From: Heliomicrobium gestii
GTDB lineage: Bacteria; Bacillota; Desulfitobacteriia; Heliobacteriales; Heliobacteriaceae
Direction of reading: 5' to 3'
Length of the DNA stretch: 64,000 nt
NCBI RefSeq assembly: GCF_009877435.1
Contig: NZ_WXEX01000002.1
Location: 1 to 64,000 of the forward strand
Made by a program: the position numbers and the translations under genes. Below, in pieces: positions 52,336 to 60,606 of this stretch. The notes beneath the pieces were generated by a model. It had not been told where the DNA came from. It was given only the letters and a program-made list of their open reading frames with translations, and searched no databases. Positions within the stretch are counted from its first letter, which is position 1; each line of letters opens with the position of its first letter.

Positions 52336-53806
52336 GGGCGCAGCCTCCTAAAAAAGTGTAGGGGTCCTGGTCCAACCACCAGCGGGTGTAGGGCATCGTG
52401 CTGTGTTTGGCCAGGTTAGTGACAAACTCCCGGTTGTCGAGAGTCTCCAAGATTCGTTCGGCGTATCGGAGCAGGCCCTGATAACCGAAACCCAGGTGTT
52501 CGTCGCCGATCAACAGGGTGGGGATGCCCAACTTGGCCCCCCACAGGGTCATGCCGCCATGGCGAGCGATCAGCAGGTCGGGCCGCACGCGATGGAGGAT
52601 ATTGACCAGTTCAAAGGCTTGTTTGTTGCAGACGTTGTAATTGGGAATGTCTCCGTAGGTTTTCACCGTATGCGCCAGCATGTCGGAACGCGGATCGCCG
52701 TTATCATAGACCGGGTCATGGTGAAAGATCGCCGCTCCTTGCACCTGTAAGCCCAACTCTCGGAGCAAGGCCAGCAAGGCGTGACCGTGGGCAGCACCGG
52801 CCGTAACATAGGCGCTCTTCCCTTGCAATTTCGCGCGATAGGCCTCTAGTTGGGGCAGGATTTTCTCTTTTTCCGCCGCGATGATCGATTCCACTTCGGC
52901 TGCTTTGCCAAGCACTTTGCCGAGTTCTCGCAACCACGCGTCCGTGCCGGCAAGGCCATAGGCCAGAGGGGCTTTTATCTCCGGCACGCCATAGACCTGT
53001 TCCAGGGCCGCCCCGAGGTAACTGCCCAGTGTCGGACAGATTTGGATGGTGGCCGCCGCTTCGGCGATGTGTTCCAGCTTCTCCACCGTCGAAAACGGCA
53101 CGATGTACTCCGGCTCATAGCCCAACGGGCCCAGCAGATCCGTAAACACGTCGCTGCCCCAGAAGTTGATGATGTTGATCTTGTTGGTCTTGCGCCGCGG
53201 CGGCTTGACGATTTTTCTCACGATGGCGTGGTAGGCGGAATCGAATCCGGTGGTCCATATTTTTGATTTAAACCCTTCACAAAAGCAGGCCACCACCGGG
53301 ATGCCCAATTCCTCAGACAACCGGTCTGTGACACTTTCCACATCATCGCCGATGATCCCCGAAGCGCAGGAGGTGGTCACAAAGATCGCCTTTGGCTTCA
53401 CCCTCGCATAGGCTTCTCGGATGGTCGCCTCCAGCTTCTGCACCGCTCCAAAGATAGTGTCTTTCTCTTCGATATTGGTGCTGAAGTATCTCCCCATCAC
53501 CGGGGGGAGCTTTCGCTCCATCTGGCCAACCCGGTAGACAAAATTAAAGGCAAAGAAATCGCCGGCGCAACCCACAGGCGCATGGTTAACCATGGCCGCG
53601 TCCTGGATCATGGACAGTTGGCAGAAGGCATTGCCAGAACTGCAACCCATGCACTGGCTGAATGTTCGCTTGTTTTCCCGCAACTTGCCGGCCCTGGCGC
53701 ACTGAACTAGTTGTCCAGCGGTGCCTTCAAATCCGGTGATCGAGCCGATCCGTATTTCGCGGATGGCCACTTCCGGCGCATCCACATTGACTCTGCATCC
53801 GCTCAT
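52319..53806 (-). CDS. Nitrogenase-like alpha subunit D3
   Basis: The 495-residue NifD-superfamily protein has P-cluster Cys (SQCMGCSSG, APVGCAGD, TSCASGIIGDD), a cofactor-ligand Cys (IQICPTLGSYL) and a C-terminal His (DEHLGFGYQG) in the place expected for the second cofactor ligand. It therefore has a complete nitrogenase-type ligand set. GAGAGGG precedes the ATG. It lies in the operon with the cofactor-making NifB and the reductase NifH, so pair 3 may be the core enzyme. Confidence 0.9.
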   Translation of the reverse strand: MSGCRVNVDAPEVAIREIRIGSITGFEGTAGQLVQCARAGKLRENKRTFSQCMGCSSGNAFCQLSMIQDAAMVNHAPVGCAGDFFAFNFVYRVGQMERKLPPVMGRYFSTNIEEKDTIFGAVQKLEATIREAYARVKPKAIFVTTSCASGIIGDDVESVTDRLSEELGIPVVACFCEGFKSKIWTTGFDSAYHAIVRKIVKPPRRKTNKINIINFWGSDVFTDLLGPLGYEPEYIVPFSTVEKLEHIAEAAATIQICPTLGSYLGAALEQVYGVPEIKAPLAYGLAGTDAWLRELGKVLGKAAEVESIIAAEKEKILPQLEAYRAKLQGKSAYVTAGAAHGHALLALLRELGLQVQGAAIFHHDPVYDNGDPRSDMLAHTVKTYGDIPNYNVCNKQAFELVNILHRVRPDLLIARHGGMTLWGAKLGIPTLLIGDEHLGFGYQGLLRYAERILETLDNREFVTNLAKHSTMPYTRWWLDQDPYTFLGGCAHGNVD

Positions 53807-53834
53807 GACATCCCTCTCGTGTTTTTAGGAAAGG

Positions 53835-53894
53835 AAAAGGCAGATCCCCCTATCATGAGAAGGGAGATCCGCCTCTGGTGCTTCCAGTCGGCAG
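53835..53894 (-). promoter_or_regulatory. Attenuator element L4 (before pair 3)
   Basis: Leftward: CUGCC-GA-CUGG-AAGCA-CCAG-A-GGCGG, with GGCGG opening the terminator GGCGGATC.../GGATCTGCC with a U-run. The outer helix differs in sequence from the other copies but still pairs, which supports the structure. It appears internal to the nifB-nifH-nifX-D3 operon. Confidence 0.75.
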
Positions 53895-53938
53895 ATGTCC
53901 GCCATCGGCTGTCCTGCTTTTTAAAATGCCCGGTAATA

Positions 53939-54262
53939 TCATACCGTTTTTTGAATATAGTCGGCCAAAGCCCGCTCGATCAGATCGGGGAGCACATGGG
54001 ATTCGACCCCGCGAACTTTCAGATTCTCGATGGCGCCGGGGCCGATCTGGCTGACCAACACCGCCTTGCAGTCGGCGATGGCATCGAGGGCGGCTGTGCT
54101 CTGGCCGTGGCTCTGGTCGTGGCAGTATCGTTGCGTTTTACGGGACTCGACAAAGCGGTAGCTGTTGCCCACGACCTCAAAGATGAGAAAATGCTCGGCA
54201 TGCCCAAAATGTCGATTGACCACTTTGCCGTCGCTGCTGGCGACGGCTACTTTGTAGGTCAA
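53939..54262 (-). CDS. NifX-like iron-molybdenum-cofactor-binding family protein
   Basis: The 107-residue single domain matches the NifX/NafY/NifB-C-terminal family (VAVASSDGKVVNRHFGHAEHFLIFEV, then CKAVLVSQIGPGAIENL). Members carry cofactor precursors such as NifB-co. The TTG start has AGGAGG/GGGAGG upstream; a longer N-terminal extension would be GC-rich noise. It follows the NifH-like gene by 26 bases. Carrying an iron-sulfur precursor to the D/K proteins is the likely role. Confidence 0.85.
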   Translation of the reverse strand: MTYKVAVASSDGKVVNRHFGHAEHFLIFEVVGNSYRFVESRKTQRYCHDQSHGQSTAALDAIADCKAVLVSQIGPGAIENLKVRGVESHVLPDLIERALADYIQKTV

Positions 54263-54288
54263 CCTCCATCCCTCCCTTCCTCCTCTGC

Positions 54289-55167
54289 CTAGATGGCGGC
54301 CGCCTGGCTGCGCACCTCGCCGGTCTCCAGCGCCAGCAGGTGGTCGGCCCACTTGGCGGCCCACTCGCGCAGGTCTTTCACATCGAGCGGCGACGGGGTC
54401 TTTGACTCGGTATGGTTGGCGATCTTCTCGGCCAACCGGCGATAGACACCGGCCTGGTCGGAATGGGGCGACGCCTCGATGGTGGTCTTGCCTTGCAGTT
54501 CCGCCTGGGTGACAGTGACGGAACGGGGCACATACTCGATGACTTGCGTCTTCGTCTGTTGGACGAAATCATCGATGATCGCTTTGGCGTAGGGCGCATT
54601 GATCGAGTTGGCGATCACGCCGCCCAGGAGGGCGCCGCCCGATTTGGAGTACTTCTGAATCCCTTTGAAGAGGTTGTTGGCGGCGTAGACAGCCATGAAG
54701 TCGGCCGACGATACGGTAAAGACGTGTTCGGCGATCCCCTCGCGCACCGGCACGGCAAAGCCGCCGCAGACGACGTCGCCCAGGACGTCATAGATGACAT
54801 AGTCCAGATCCAGTTCCTCAAAGGCGCGATGCTGTTTGAGCAGTTGCACCGCCGTGATGATCCCCCGGCCGGCGCAACCGACGCCAGGCGCCGGACCGCC
54901 GGCTTCGACGCAGTAGACGCCGCCGAACCCTTCGAAGACGACTTCGCTGAGTTTGACGTTGTTCTTTTCCCGCAGCGTATCGAGGATGGTCGGGATGTAT
55001 TTGCCGCCGCGCAGGGTATTGGTGGAGTCGCTCTTCGGGTCGCAGCCCACCTGCATCACTTTATAGCCCGCATCGACCAAGGCGGCGCTGATGTTGGAGG
55101 TGGTCGTCGATTTGCCGATGCCGCCTTTTCCGTAGATGGCGATCTGTTTGAGTTTTTTGTTGGACAT
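54289..55167 (-). CDS. NifH-like nitrogenase reductase (Fe protein)
   Basis: The 292-residue protein has the P-loop YGKGGIGKST, switch region DPKSDSTN, and both [4Fe-4S] ligands (APGVGCAGRG and DVLGDVVCGGFAVP). It should pass electrons, with MgATP hydrolysis, to the D/K heterodimers; it is the only such protein in the window for five pairs. GAAGGGG precedes the ATG. Its C-terminal tail differs from true NifH. Confidence 0.94.
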   Translation of the reverse strand: MSNKKLKQIAIYGKGGIGKSTTTSNISAALVDAGYKVMQVGCDPKSDSTNTLRGGKYIPTILDTLREKNNVKLSEVVFEGFGGVYCVEAGGPAPGVGCAGRGIITAVQLLKQHRAFEELDLDYVIYDVLGDVVCGGFAVPVREGIAEHVFTVSSADFMAVYAANNLFKGIQKYSKSGGALLGGVIANSINAPYAKAIIDDFVQQTKTQVIEYVPRSVTVTQAELQGKTTIEASPHSDQAGVYRRLAEKIANHTESKTPSPLDVKDLREWAAKWADHLLALETGEVRSQAAAI

Positions 55168-55213
55168 CTCTTTTGCCCCTTCCTGTTTATCCTTTTGTTT
55201 ATCCTTTTTATCC

Positions 55214-56134
55214 CTACCCGTGGGAGAACGTCTCAATCGGCCGGTCATAGAGCTGGCCGGCCAAATCGATCCCCTTGCCGGGGATGCCGCAGGCGTCGGC
55301 GCGGCACTGGTGGCAATGCCGGAACACTGGCAAATGCTGTTCCGCCGCCTCCCGGGCTGCCTGCAGTTCCTGGCAGTCAGGCGCCCGGTGATGGAGGAAG
55401 GCCTGTTGAGGGATCAAGGGGATGATGTTGAAATTGGATGCGCCGGCCTCGGCAGCGGCTTTGGCCACTTCGCCGATCTGACCGTCGTTGATCCCGGGAA
55501 TGAGCACGCTGTTCACCTTGACGGTCAGCCCCAGCCGGGCTGCCGCTTCAATGCCAGCCAGTTGGGCGTTGATCAGATGGGCCGCCGCCCCTTCTCCCTG
55601 CTGCCGTTTCCCTGCGACGGGGACTTCTTCGTAGATCTGCGCTCCGATGGCAGGATCGACGGCATTGACAGTAACGGTGATCGTCAACACGCCGGCCTCA
55701 GCGACCTGTTCCGCCTTTTCAGCCAGCCGCAGGCCGTTTGTGCTCAGGCAGTTGATGATCTGCGGATACTTTTGATGAATCAGCCGAAAGGTCTCCAGCG
55801 CGTGGTCTGTCGCCAGGGTGTCACCCGGTCCGGCAATGCCGGCCACGGTGATCTCCGGGCACAAAGCCAGCGCCCGTTCCAGCGTTTGCAGCGCCTCTTG
55901 CGGCGTCAGCACGCCCCGGCTCACACCGGGCCGCTGCTCCCACTTGTTGTATCCCCGGCGGCAGTAGCCGCACTGGATGTTGCAGGCTGGGCTGACCGGC
56001 AGGTGGATGCGTCCGAATTTGAAATGGGCTTCGCCGTTAAAACAGGGGTGCTTGCGCATGAGGTGAGTAAACCGGTTCCCTTCGGCCACCGGCGCATCAT
56101 GACTAGAATCATGATTTGAACGATCAGCCGCCAT
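55214..56134 (-). CDS. NifB-like radical SAM protein
   Basis: The 306-residue protein has the radical SAM motif CNIQCGYC followed by RRGYNKWEQRPGVSRG, and the C-terminal Cys motif HCHQCRADACG that binds an accessory cluster in NifB. It lacks the fused NifX domain, which is encoded separately two genes downstream. NifB makes the carbide-containing 8Fe core (NifB-co). Its presence implies that at least some of the D/K enzymes carry a NifB-derived cofactor. GAGAGGAGG precedes the ATG; a longer frame upstream runs into L2. Confidence 0.93.
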   Translation of the reverse strand: MAADRSNHDSSHDAPVAEGNRFTHLMRKHPCFNGEAHFKFGRIHLPVSPACNIQCGYCRRGYNKWEQRPGVSRGVLTPQEALQTLERALALCPEITVAGIAGPGDTLATDHALETFRLIHQKYPQIINCLSTNGLRLAEKAEQVAEAGVLTITVTVNAVDPAIGAQIYEEVPVAGKRQQGEGAAAHLINAQLAGIEAAARLGLTVKVNSVLIPGINDGQIGEVAKAAAEAGASNFNIIPLIPQQAFLHHRAPDCQELQAAREAAEQHLPVFRHCHQCRADACGIPGKGIDLAGQLYDRPIETFSHG

Positions 56135-56168
56135 CCCAAAGCCTCCTCTCGCTCGGTTCAGGCAAAAC

Positions 56169-56231
56169 AAAAAGGCCGAGGGTACACGCCTCACGGCGGT
56201 ACACCTCGGCCTCCAGTCTTTCCGGTGGGCC
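56169..56231 (-). promoter_or_regulatory. Attenuator element L2 (before nifB-nifH-nifX)
   Basis: Leftward: GGCC-CA-CCGG-AAAGA-CUGG-A-GGCC, the last GGCC opening GGCCGAGG...CCTCGGCC with five U residues. Confidence 0.8.
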
Positions 56232-56263
56232 AAAATGCTGGTTTTTCAATCAGGATAGTAGTT

Positions 56264-56292
56264 ATTTTACCTGTATAATATTTCTTTGTCAA
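56264..56292 (-). promoter_or_regulatory. Sigma-A promoter of the nifB-nifH operon
   Basis: TTGACA (56287-56292), 17 bases, TAAAAT (56264-56269), immediately after the D2 stop codon. Confidence 0.88.
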
Positions 56293-56314
56293 TACAATGA
56301 ATGAATTTCCTCTG

Positions 56315-57820
56315 CTATCCCGTGATATACCGGTAGGGATCGGTGTCATACCAAGCCTCCCGGTAGGGTTGGCGCGTGTTTTCCTTCAACCTTCGTTGGA
56401 AAGCCGGGTTCTCCATCAGCCGGGCCGCCCGTTGCGCCACTTCGAAGACACCCCGGTAACCCAAATAACTCTGGGGTGCGCTGAAGATCGGCAGCGTTGG
56501 GATGCCCAGCTTTGCCGCCCATAGATTGCTCCCACTGTGCCCCAGATAGAGATCCGGCTGGGCGCGACGCAAGAGATTCACCAGTTCAAAGGGTTGTGTC
56601 GTGGCCACATTGACCTCCATCTGCGGCTGCCCTTCTGTGGCCTTCAGGTATAAGTTGTCGCCAAACTCATCATAGTGGTGGGCGCGAAATCCGATGATTT
56701 CACAACCCAGTTCCTGCAGCAGCATGGCCGTGGCCGCCACGCGCATCTCGCCGCCGCTCAGGTAGACCCGTTTCCCGCGCAGGGTTTGCCGCAAGGGCGC
56801 CAAGGCCTCATCCAGTTCCCGCGTCTCCGCTTCGATCAGCCGTTGAACCTCTGCCTCTCGTTGCAAGGGCTTGGCGATGTCGAGCAGCCACTCATTGGTA
56901 TTGCGGATGCCGATGGGCATGGTGTTGATCATATAGGGCATCCCATAGCGTTCCTCAAGGTGCTTTAAAAAGTAATCGTCATGGGTGGCGCAGATGCTCA
57001 CGTTCAGCGCCGCTTCTGTCAACACCCCATAGCGCTCTGGATCGGCAAAGTTCGGATAATAGCGTACCTCCAACCCCAGTGCCCGCAGCAGCCGTGTCAA
57101 TTCCACCTCATCGGGGTAACCGATGGAGTAGACGTTAAACAGATTGACCGTCCGCTCCTGGCGCTGCTTCCGCTGGGTCTCCTCCCGTAGAGCGCCAGCG
57201 GCTGATGCCGTAAACCCTTGGCCCGCTTTCCCCAACAGGTTCCTGGCGATGCCATGGTATACCACATCATAGGCCGTCGCCGAGATTTTCGTCTTAAAGC
57301 CCTCGCAGTGCAAGGGGATGATCGCAGCCATCACCTGGTTCTGCAACCGCTTCGCCACACTGTCGATGTCATCGCCGATGATCCCCGGCGCGCAACAGGA
57401 AACCACAAAAATCGCCTTCGGACGATGCCTCCGGTCGGCGAGGAGGATCGCTTCTTCCAGCTTCTGCTCTCCCCCGTTGATCACGTCATTCTCATCCAGG
57501 TTGGTGGAAAACCAGATCAGCGATTTCGGTTTTTCGCCGCGAATGCTGACGCCATTTCGGAAATGACCGTCCATGCCATGGCTGCTTCCGCCGCACCCGA
57601 CCGGCGCGTGCATGATCGTCACCGTGTTCGGCACCGTTAGGATCATCGCCAAGGCCAGGCCCATCTGGCAGTTGCTCGTCTGGCTGAAGCTGCGATCGCG
57701 ATTCACCAGACAGCCCTGACGGGAATCGTTGACAAGACCGCAGACCGTCCCGCCGTAGGCATGACAAACGCGCAGGCGTTCGTCACGCTTGGGCGGCACC
57801 TTTTCATCGATATAGCCCAT
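56315..57820 (-). CDS. Nitrogenase-like alpha subunit D2
   Basis: The roughly 501-residue NifD-superfamily protein has P-cluster Cys (TSNCQMG, APVGCGGS, VSCCAPGIIGDD) and the cofactor-ligand Cys (SICATHDDYFLKHL), but no His at the second ligand site (FSAPQSYLGYRG). It shares three extra N-terminal Cys with D5 (RVCHAYGGTVCGL...GC). The ATG chosen has GGGGAGG at 8 bases; an ATG two codons earlier overlaps the K2 stop. Unlike the other pairs it follows its K gene. Confidence 0.87.
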   Translation of the reverse strand: MGYIDEKVPPKRDERLRVCHAYGGTVCGLVNDSRQGCLVNRDRSFSQTSNCQMGLALAMILTVPNTVTIMHAPVGCGGSSHGMDGHFRNGVSIRGEKPKSLIWFSTNLDENDVINGGEQKLEEAILLADRRHRPKAIFVVSCCAPGIIGDDIDSVAKRLQNQVMAAIIPLHCEGFKTKISATAYDVVYHGIARNLLGKAGQGFTASAAGALREETQRKQRQERTVNLFNVYSIGYPDEVELTRLLRALGLEVRYYPNFADPERYGVLTEAALNVSICATHDDYFLKHLEERYGMPYMINTMPIGIRNTNEWLLDIAKPLQREAEVQRLIEAETRELDEALAPLRQTLRGKRVYLSGGEMRVAATAMLLQELGCEIIGFRAHHYDEFGDNLYLKATEGQPQMEVNVATTQPFELVNLLRRAQPDLYLGHSGSNLWAAKLGIPTLPIFSAPQSYLGYRGVFEVAQRAARLMENPAFQRRLKENTRQPYREAWYDTDPYRYITG

Positions 57821-57825
57821 CCCCA

Positions 57826-59166
57826 TCACCTCCCCGCAGCAGCCACATTCAGCAGATCCTCCAGAAGGTGCAACCCGCCGCGATAGCCCGCATAGCCCCG
57901 GTGCAATACGACACGGTTCGTGATCGGGAAACTGACGCTCAGATGCTTCGCCCCGATGGTGGATGCCAGATCCCGCTCCAGGGAACTGCCCAGGACAAAA
58001 GCGGGACTCAAACGCCGGTGATATTTTGCTTCCTTATATATGGGCCAGTGGCGCGCAAGACGCTGGGGGATTTCGGTCGTATCTGTTTCGAAAAGCAGTT
58101 GCGGCGTTCGATGATACCGCAATGTGGCGAGGTTTTGGCGAAGCCTTTCCTGTTGCTCGGCAGGTAGGGGATCGGTGACAACAACGAATTCAGGCAGCCA
58201 GCCAAGATCTTCCGTAAGGAAACGGGTGAGGGGAATCGTCATCGTGGCGTTGCCAACAACCACCGCATGGTGTTGCTGATCCGTGTCGGTGTAGAAATCG
58301 GCCACCCGTTCGACAAAGTGATAATACTCCGCCTGTTCCTCACGAATCACCGTCGCGACGGTCTCCTCCGGCACGTTCAGCCGTCGTCCCACCTGCCGCA
58401 AAAAATCCGCCGTCGCCGTCGGGCCGATCGGCGTCTCCAAGGGCAGATAGGGCGTTCCATGTTCCGCTTGAAAAACCTCTGCCGCCTGCACCCCATACAC
58501 CGGCGAAAGGACGATATTGGCTGCTGCGCGACCGGCATGACGCAGATCATCCAACCCTTCGTCGTGGGAGAAAAAGGTGGTCACCTGCAACCCCAACCGA
58601 CGGAGCAACCGCTTCAACTCCAACAGATCGCCGCGCCAGAAGGGATCCTGCCCCGGCACGAGACCCCACAGGTTGATCCGGTTCATCTCTTTTTGCGGCG
58701 CTGGGAGCACCACATCCCGAAACAGCGTCTCCAAAACCAGGCCGTAGCCCCCATAGGCGTTTCCGTTGAACCCGCCCGTTTGGACGGCGATGACTGTGTC
58801 GCCGGCGGATTGAAATCGACGGGCCACACTGGCAATATCATCACCGATGATCTCGGTCATACATCCGCTCAGAATGGCGAAGAGTTTGGCGTCGATCACC
58901 TGCCGGGTCGTTTCGATCTGTTCAACAAGCCGCTCCTCTCCGCCAAAAAGGATCTCCCGTTCCGTCACATTGGAACTGGGGACCGCCAGGCCGCCGCAGT
59001 ACCCGGCGCCCTGGTAACCGCTGCCTCCGTAGAGAGTGTTGAAGATGTTGCCGCCACAACCGGCCGAGGCGTGGATCACCGGCGCCGCGTCACGCAACGC
59101 CGTTATCGTCGCCACAGCCCCGCCCAGCGCGCAACTGGCTCGCGGTCGTTCAATGACTTGGGACAT
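57826..59166 (-). CDS. Nitrogenase-like beta subunit K2
   Basis: The 446-residue NifK-superfamily protein keeps three P-cluster Cys (ASCALGGAV, SAGCGGNIF, LSGCMTEIIGDD) and groups with K5 (VPSSNVTERE). GGAAGGAGGG precedes the ATG. It is cotranscribed with the small protein and methyltransferase upstream and with D2 downstream. Confidence 0.88.
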   Translation of the reverse strand: MSQVIERPRASCALGGAVATITALRDAAPVIHASAGCGGNIFNTLYGGSGYQGAGYCGGLAVPSSNVTEREILFGGEERLVEQIETTRQVIDAKLFAILSGCMTEIIGDDIASVARRFQSAGDTVIAVQTGGFNGNAYGGYGLVLETLFRDVVLPAPQKEMNRINLWGLVPGQDPFWRGDLLELKRLLRRLGLQVTTFFSHDEGLDDLRHAGRAAANIVLSPVYGVQAAEVFQAEHGTPYLPLETPIGPTATADFLRQVGRRLNVPEETVATVIREEQAEYYHFVERVADFYTDTDQQHHAVVVGNATMTIPLTRFLTEDLGWLPEFVVVTDPLPAEQQERLRQNLATLRYHRTPQLLFETDTTEIPQRLARHWPIYKEAKYHRRLSPAFVLGSSLERDLASTIGAKHLSVSFPITNRVVLHRGYAGYRGGLHLLEDLLNVAAAGR

Positions 59167-59211
59167 GACCCGCCCTCCTTCCGGGAGTACCGCGCCCGCC
59201 GCTGGCTCTCA

Positions 59212-59394
59212 TTACATCCCCTTTGATTGAAACACGCTCTTTTTGCTCAGCTCCTTCGAGGCCAGAAGCCCGATTCGCTGTCGATAGAAAAAGCAGCGAA
59301 CCACGCCGCCCTTGGCTTTGTTTTGCCGCAAGACCCTCTCCAGATAATGCAGAGACGGTCGGACATCGATGCCTGGTTTCTCCATCCTCATCAT
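59212..59394 (-). CDS. Small basic protein, about 58-60 residues, unknown
   Basis: A short frame (…MEKPGIDVRPSLHYLERVL…, GGVVRCFFYRQRIG) lies between the methyltransferase and K2 with 16- and 45-base gaps. AGGGAGGA stands before a run of three in-frame ATGs; the third (59385) has the best spacing. It is Lys/Arg-rich with one Cys. I do not recognise it. Its place in a compact operon supports reality. Confidence 0.6.
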   Translation of the reverse strand: MMRMEKPGIDVRPSLHYLERVLRQNKAKGGVVRCFFYRQRIGLLASKELSKKSVFQSKGM

Positions 59395-59410
59395 TCCTCC
59401 CTTGCGCTGC

Positions 59411-60439
59411 CTAGCCTTTGACAGAAGCGATAAAACGCCGGATATTCTCAAGCGGCGTATCGGGCGGGATATCGCAGCCCGGCATCAAAATAAAAGACGC
59501 GTCCTTTCCCACCTCAGCTAGGCAGCGCCGGGCCTGGTCTGCCACCGCTTCTTGGGTTCCGTCCTTGATCACATCGACAGGGTTCACATTGCCGGCAAAG
59601 GCGATTTTGTCGGCAACCGTTTCACGGACTCGTCTCAGGGGGACTTTATAGTCGACCGACAAGACGTCGACACCGGCAGACGGGATCAGGGACAAGCGAT
59701 CGGTAATGTTGCCGCAGATATGCAGCAAGCCGGCCGCGCCCTGTTCATGGATCCACGTCATCAACCGGGTGATATAGGGCAAGGCAAAGGCCGTGAAGTG
59801 CTTTTTCGAGATCATGTCGCCCGATGCCGTCGGTTCGGCTACCGAGAGAATCTCCGCCCCGGCTTTCCGGTGTCCTTCCAGATAGGCCATCGCCATCGCT
59901 GTCGTGAATTCCAGCACCGCATGGGCCGCCGCCACATCTTTATACAAGCTGTACATGAACCGCTCGACGCCGTAGACAAGTCCGGCCAAGGTAAAGGGCC
60001 CCCAGATGCTGGACCCGACCAGCGTCCGATCACCGACCCGCCGGCGAACGCCCTCAGTCATTTTCCAGAGAGACTGGATAGCGTCGTCGCTTTCGATGCG
60101 GCTCAAATCGATCTTCTGTAGTTTTTCGGGCGTCTCATCACCGTTGACCAGCAGTTCGATCACGTCCGGCGTGCCTTTCGGGCGGTATTTGATCCGGCCC
60201 CCCACCGCCTGAATGACTAAATTGTGATAGCCTGAACCGGGCCAGACGATGTCCGATCGCACGACCTCATTGGTCTCGGCGATGATCTGGGCCACCTCGT
60301 CCGGTCGGTTGGCGGCTTCCTGGAGAGACAGCCCTCGCTGCCGCAATGTCCAGGCGCCTCCCGACAAGAGCGCAACGGCAGGGCGCAAGGCAGGCTCGCG
60401 CCGGATCGTGGAAAGAACCATCTCCTTATCGGTTCCCAT
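59411..60439 (-). CDS. UroD/MtaA-family methyltransferase-like protein
   Basis: The 342-residue protein belongs to the uroporphyrinogen decarboxylase superfamily but carries the zinc-thiol motif of MtaA/MtbA/CmuA methyltransferases: His-x-Cys in LLHICGN and a later Cys in ILMPGCDIPPDTP. Those enzymes move methyl groups between corrinoid proteins and thiols. No corrinoid protein gene is adjacent. In an operon with two nitrogenase-like pairs it may handle methylthiol products or substrates. AGGTGG precedes the ATG. Confidence 0.85.
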   Translation of the reverse strand: MGTDKEMVLSTIRREPALRPAVALLSGGAWTLRQRGLSLQEAANRPDEVAQIIAETNEVVRSDIVWPGSGYHNLVIQAVGGRIKYRPKGTPDVIELLVNGDETPEKLQKIDLSRIESDDAIQSLWKMTEGVRRRVGDRTLVGSSIWGPFTLAGLVYGVERFMYSLYKDVAAAHAVLEFTTAMAMAYLEGHRKAGAEILSVAEPTASGDMISKKHFTAFALPYITRLMTWIHEQGAAGLLHICGNITDRLSLIPSAGVDVLSVDYKVPLRRVRETVADKIAFAGNVNPVDVIKDGTQEAVADQARRCLAEVGKDASFILMPGCDIPPDTPLENIRRFIASVKG

Positions 60440-60522
60440 CGTGAATCCACCTGTTCCCTTCACATTGAAACTCCTTGTTTGCACCGGCATGCATCTGTTC
60501 GACAGTGCTGCCATGACGCTCC

Positions 60523-60570
60523 TGACAATCCTGATCGTTCAGACCGTCCTTGCAATCTTGACAATCCTGA
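60523..60570. repeat. 12-bp direct repeat between K1 and the methyltransferase gene
   Basis: TGACAATCCTGA occurs at 60523-60534 and 60559-60570, 36 bases apart. There is no terminator or attenuator hairpin in this spacer. Confidence 0.6.
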
Positions 60571-60606
60571 CAGTCTACATCATCGTAAAGCGCCCTTTTG
60601 ATTCGC

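Noticed and set aside
51016-53806. Pair 3 as a true Mo-nitrogenase NifDK
   Set aside because: Signature blocks, lengths and neighbourhood differ from NifDK (no NifEN, NifV or NifU nearby, and cysK in the operon). It is nitrogenase-like, although the ligand set is complete.
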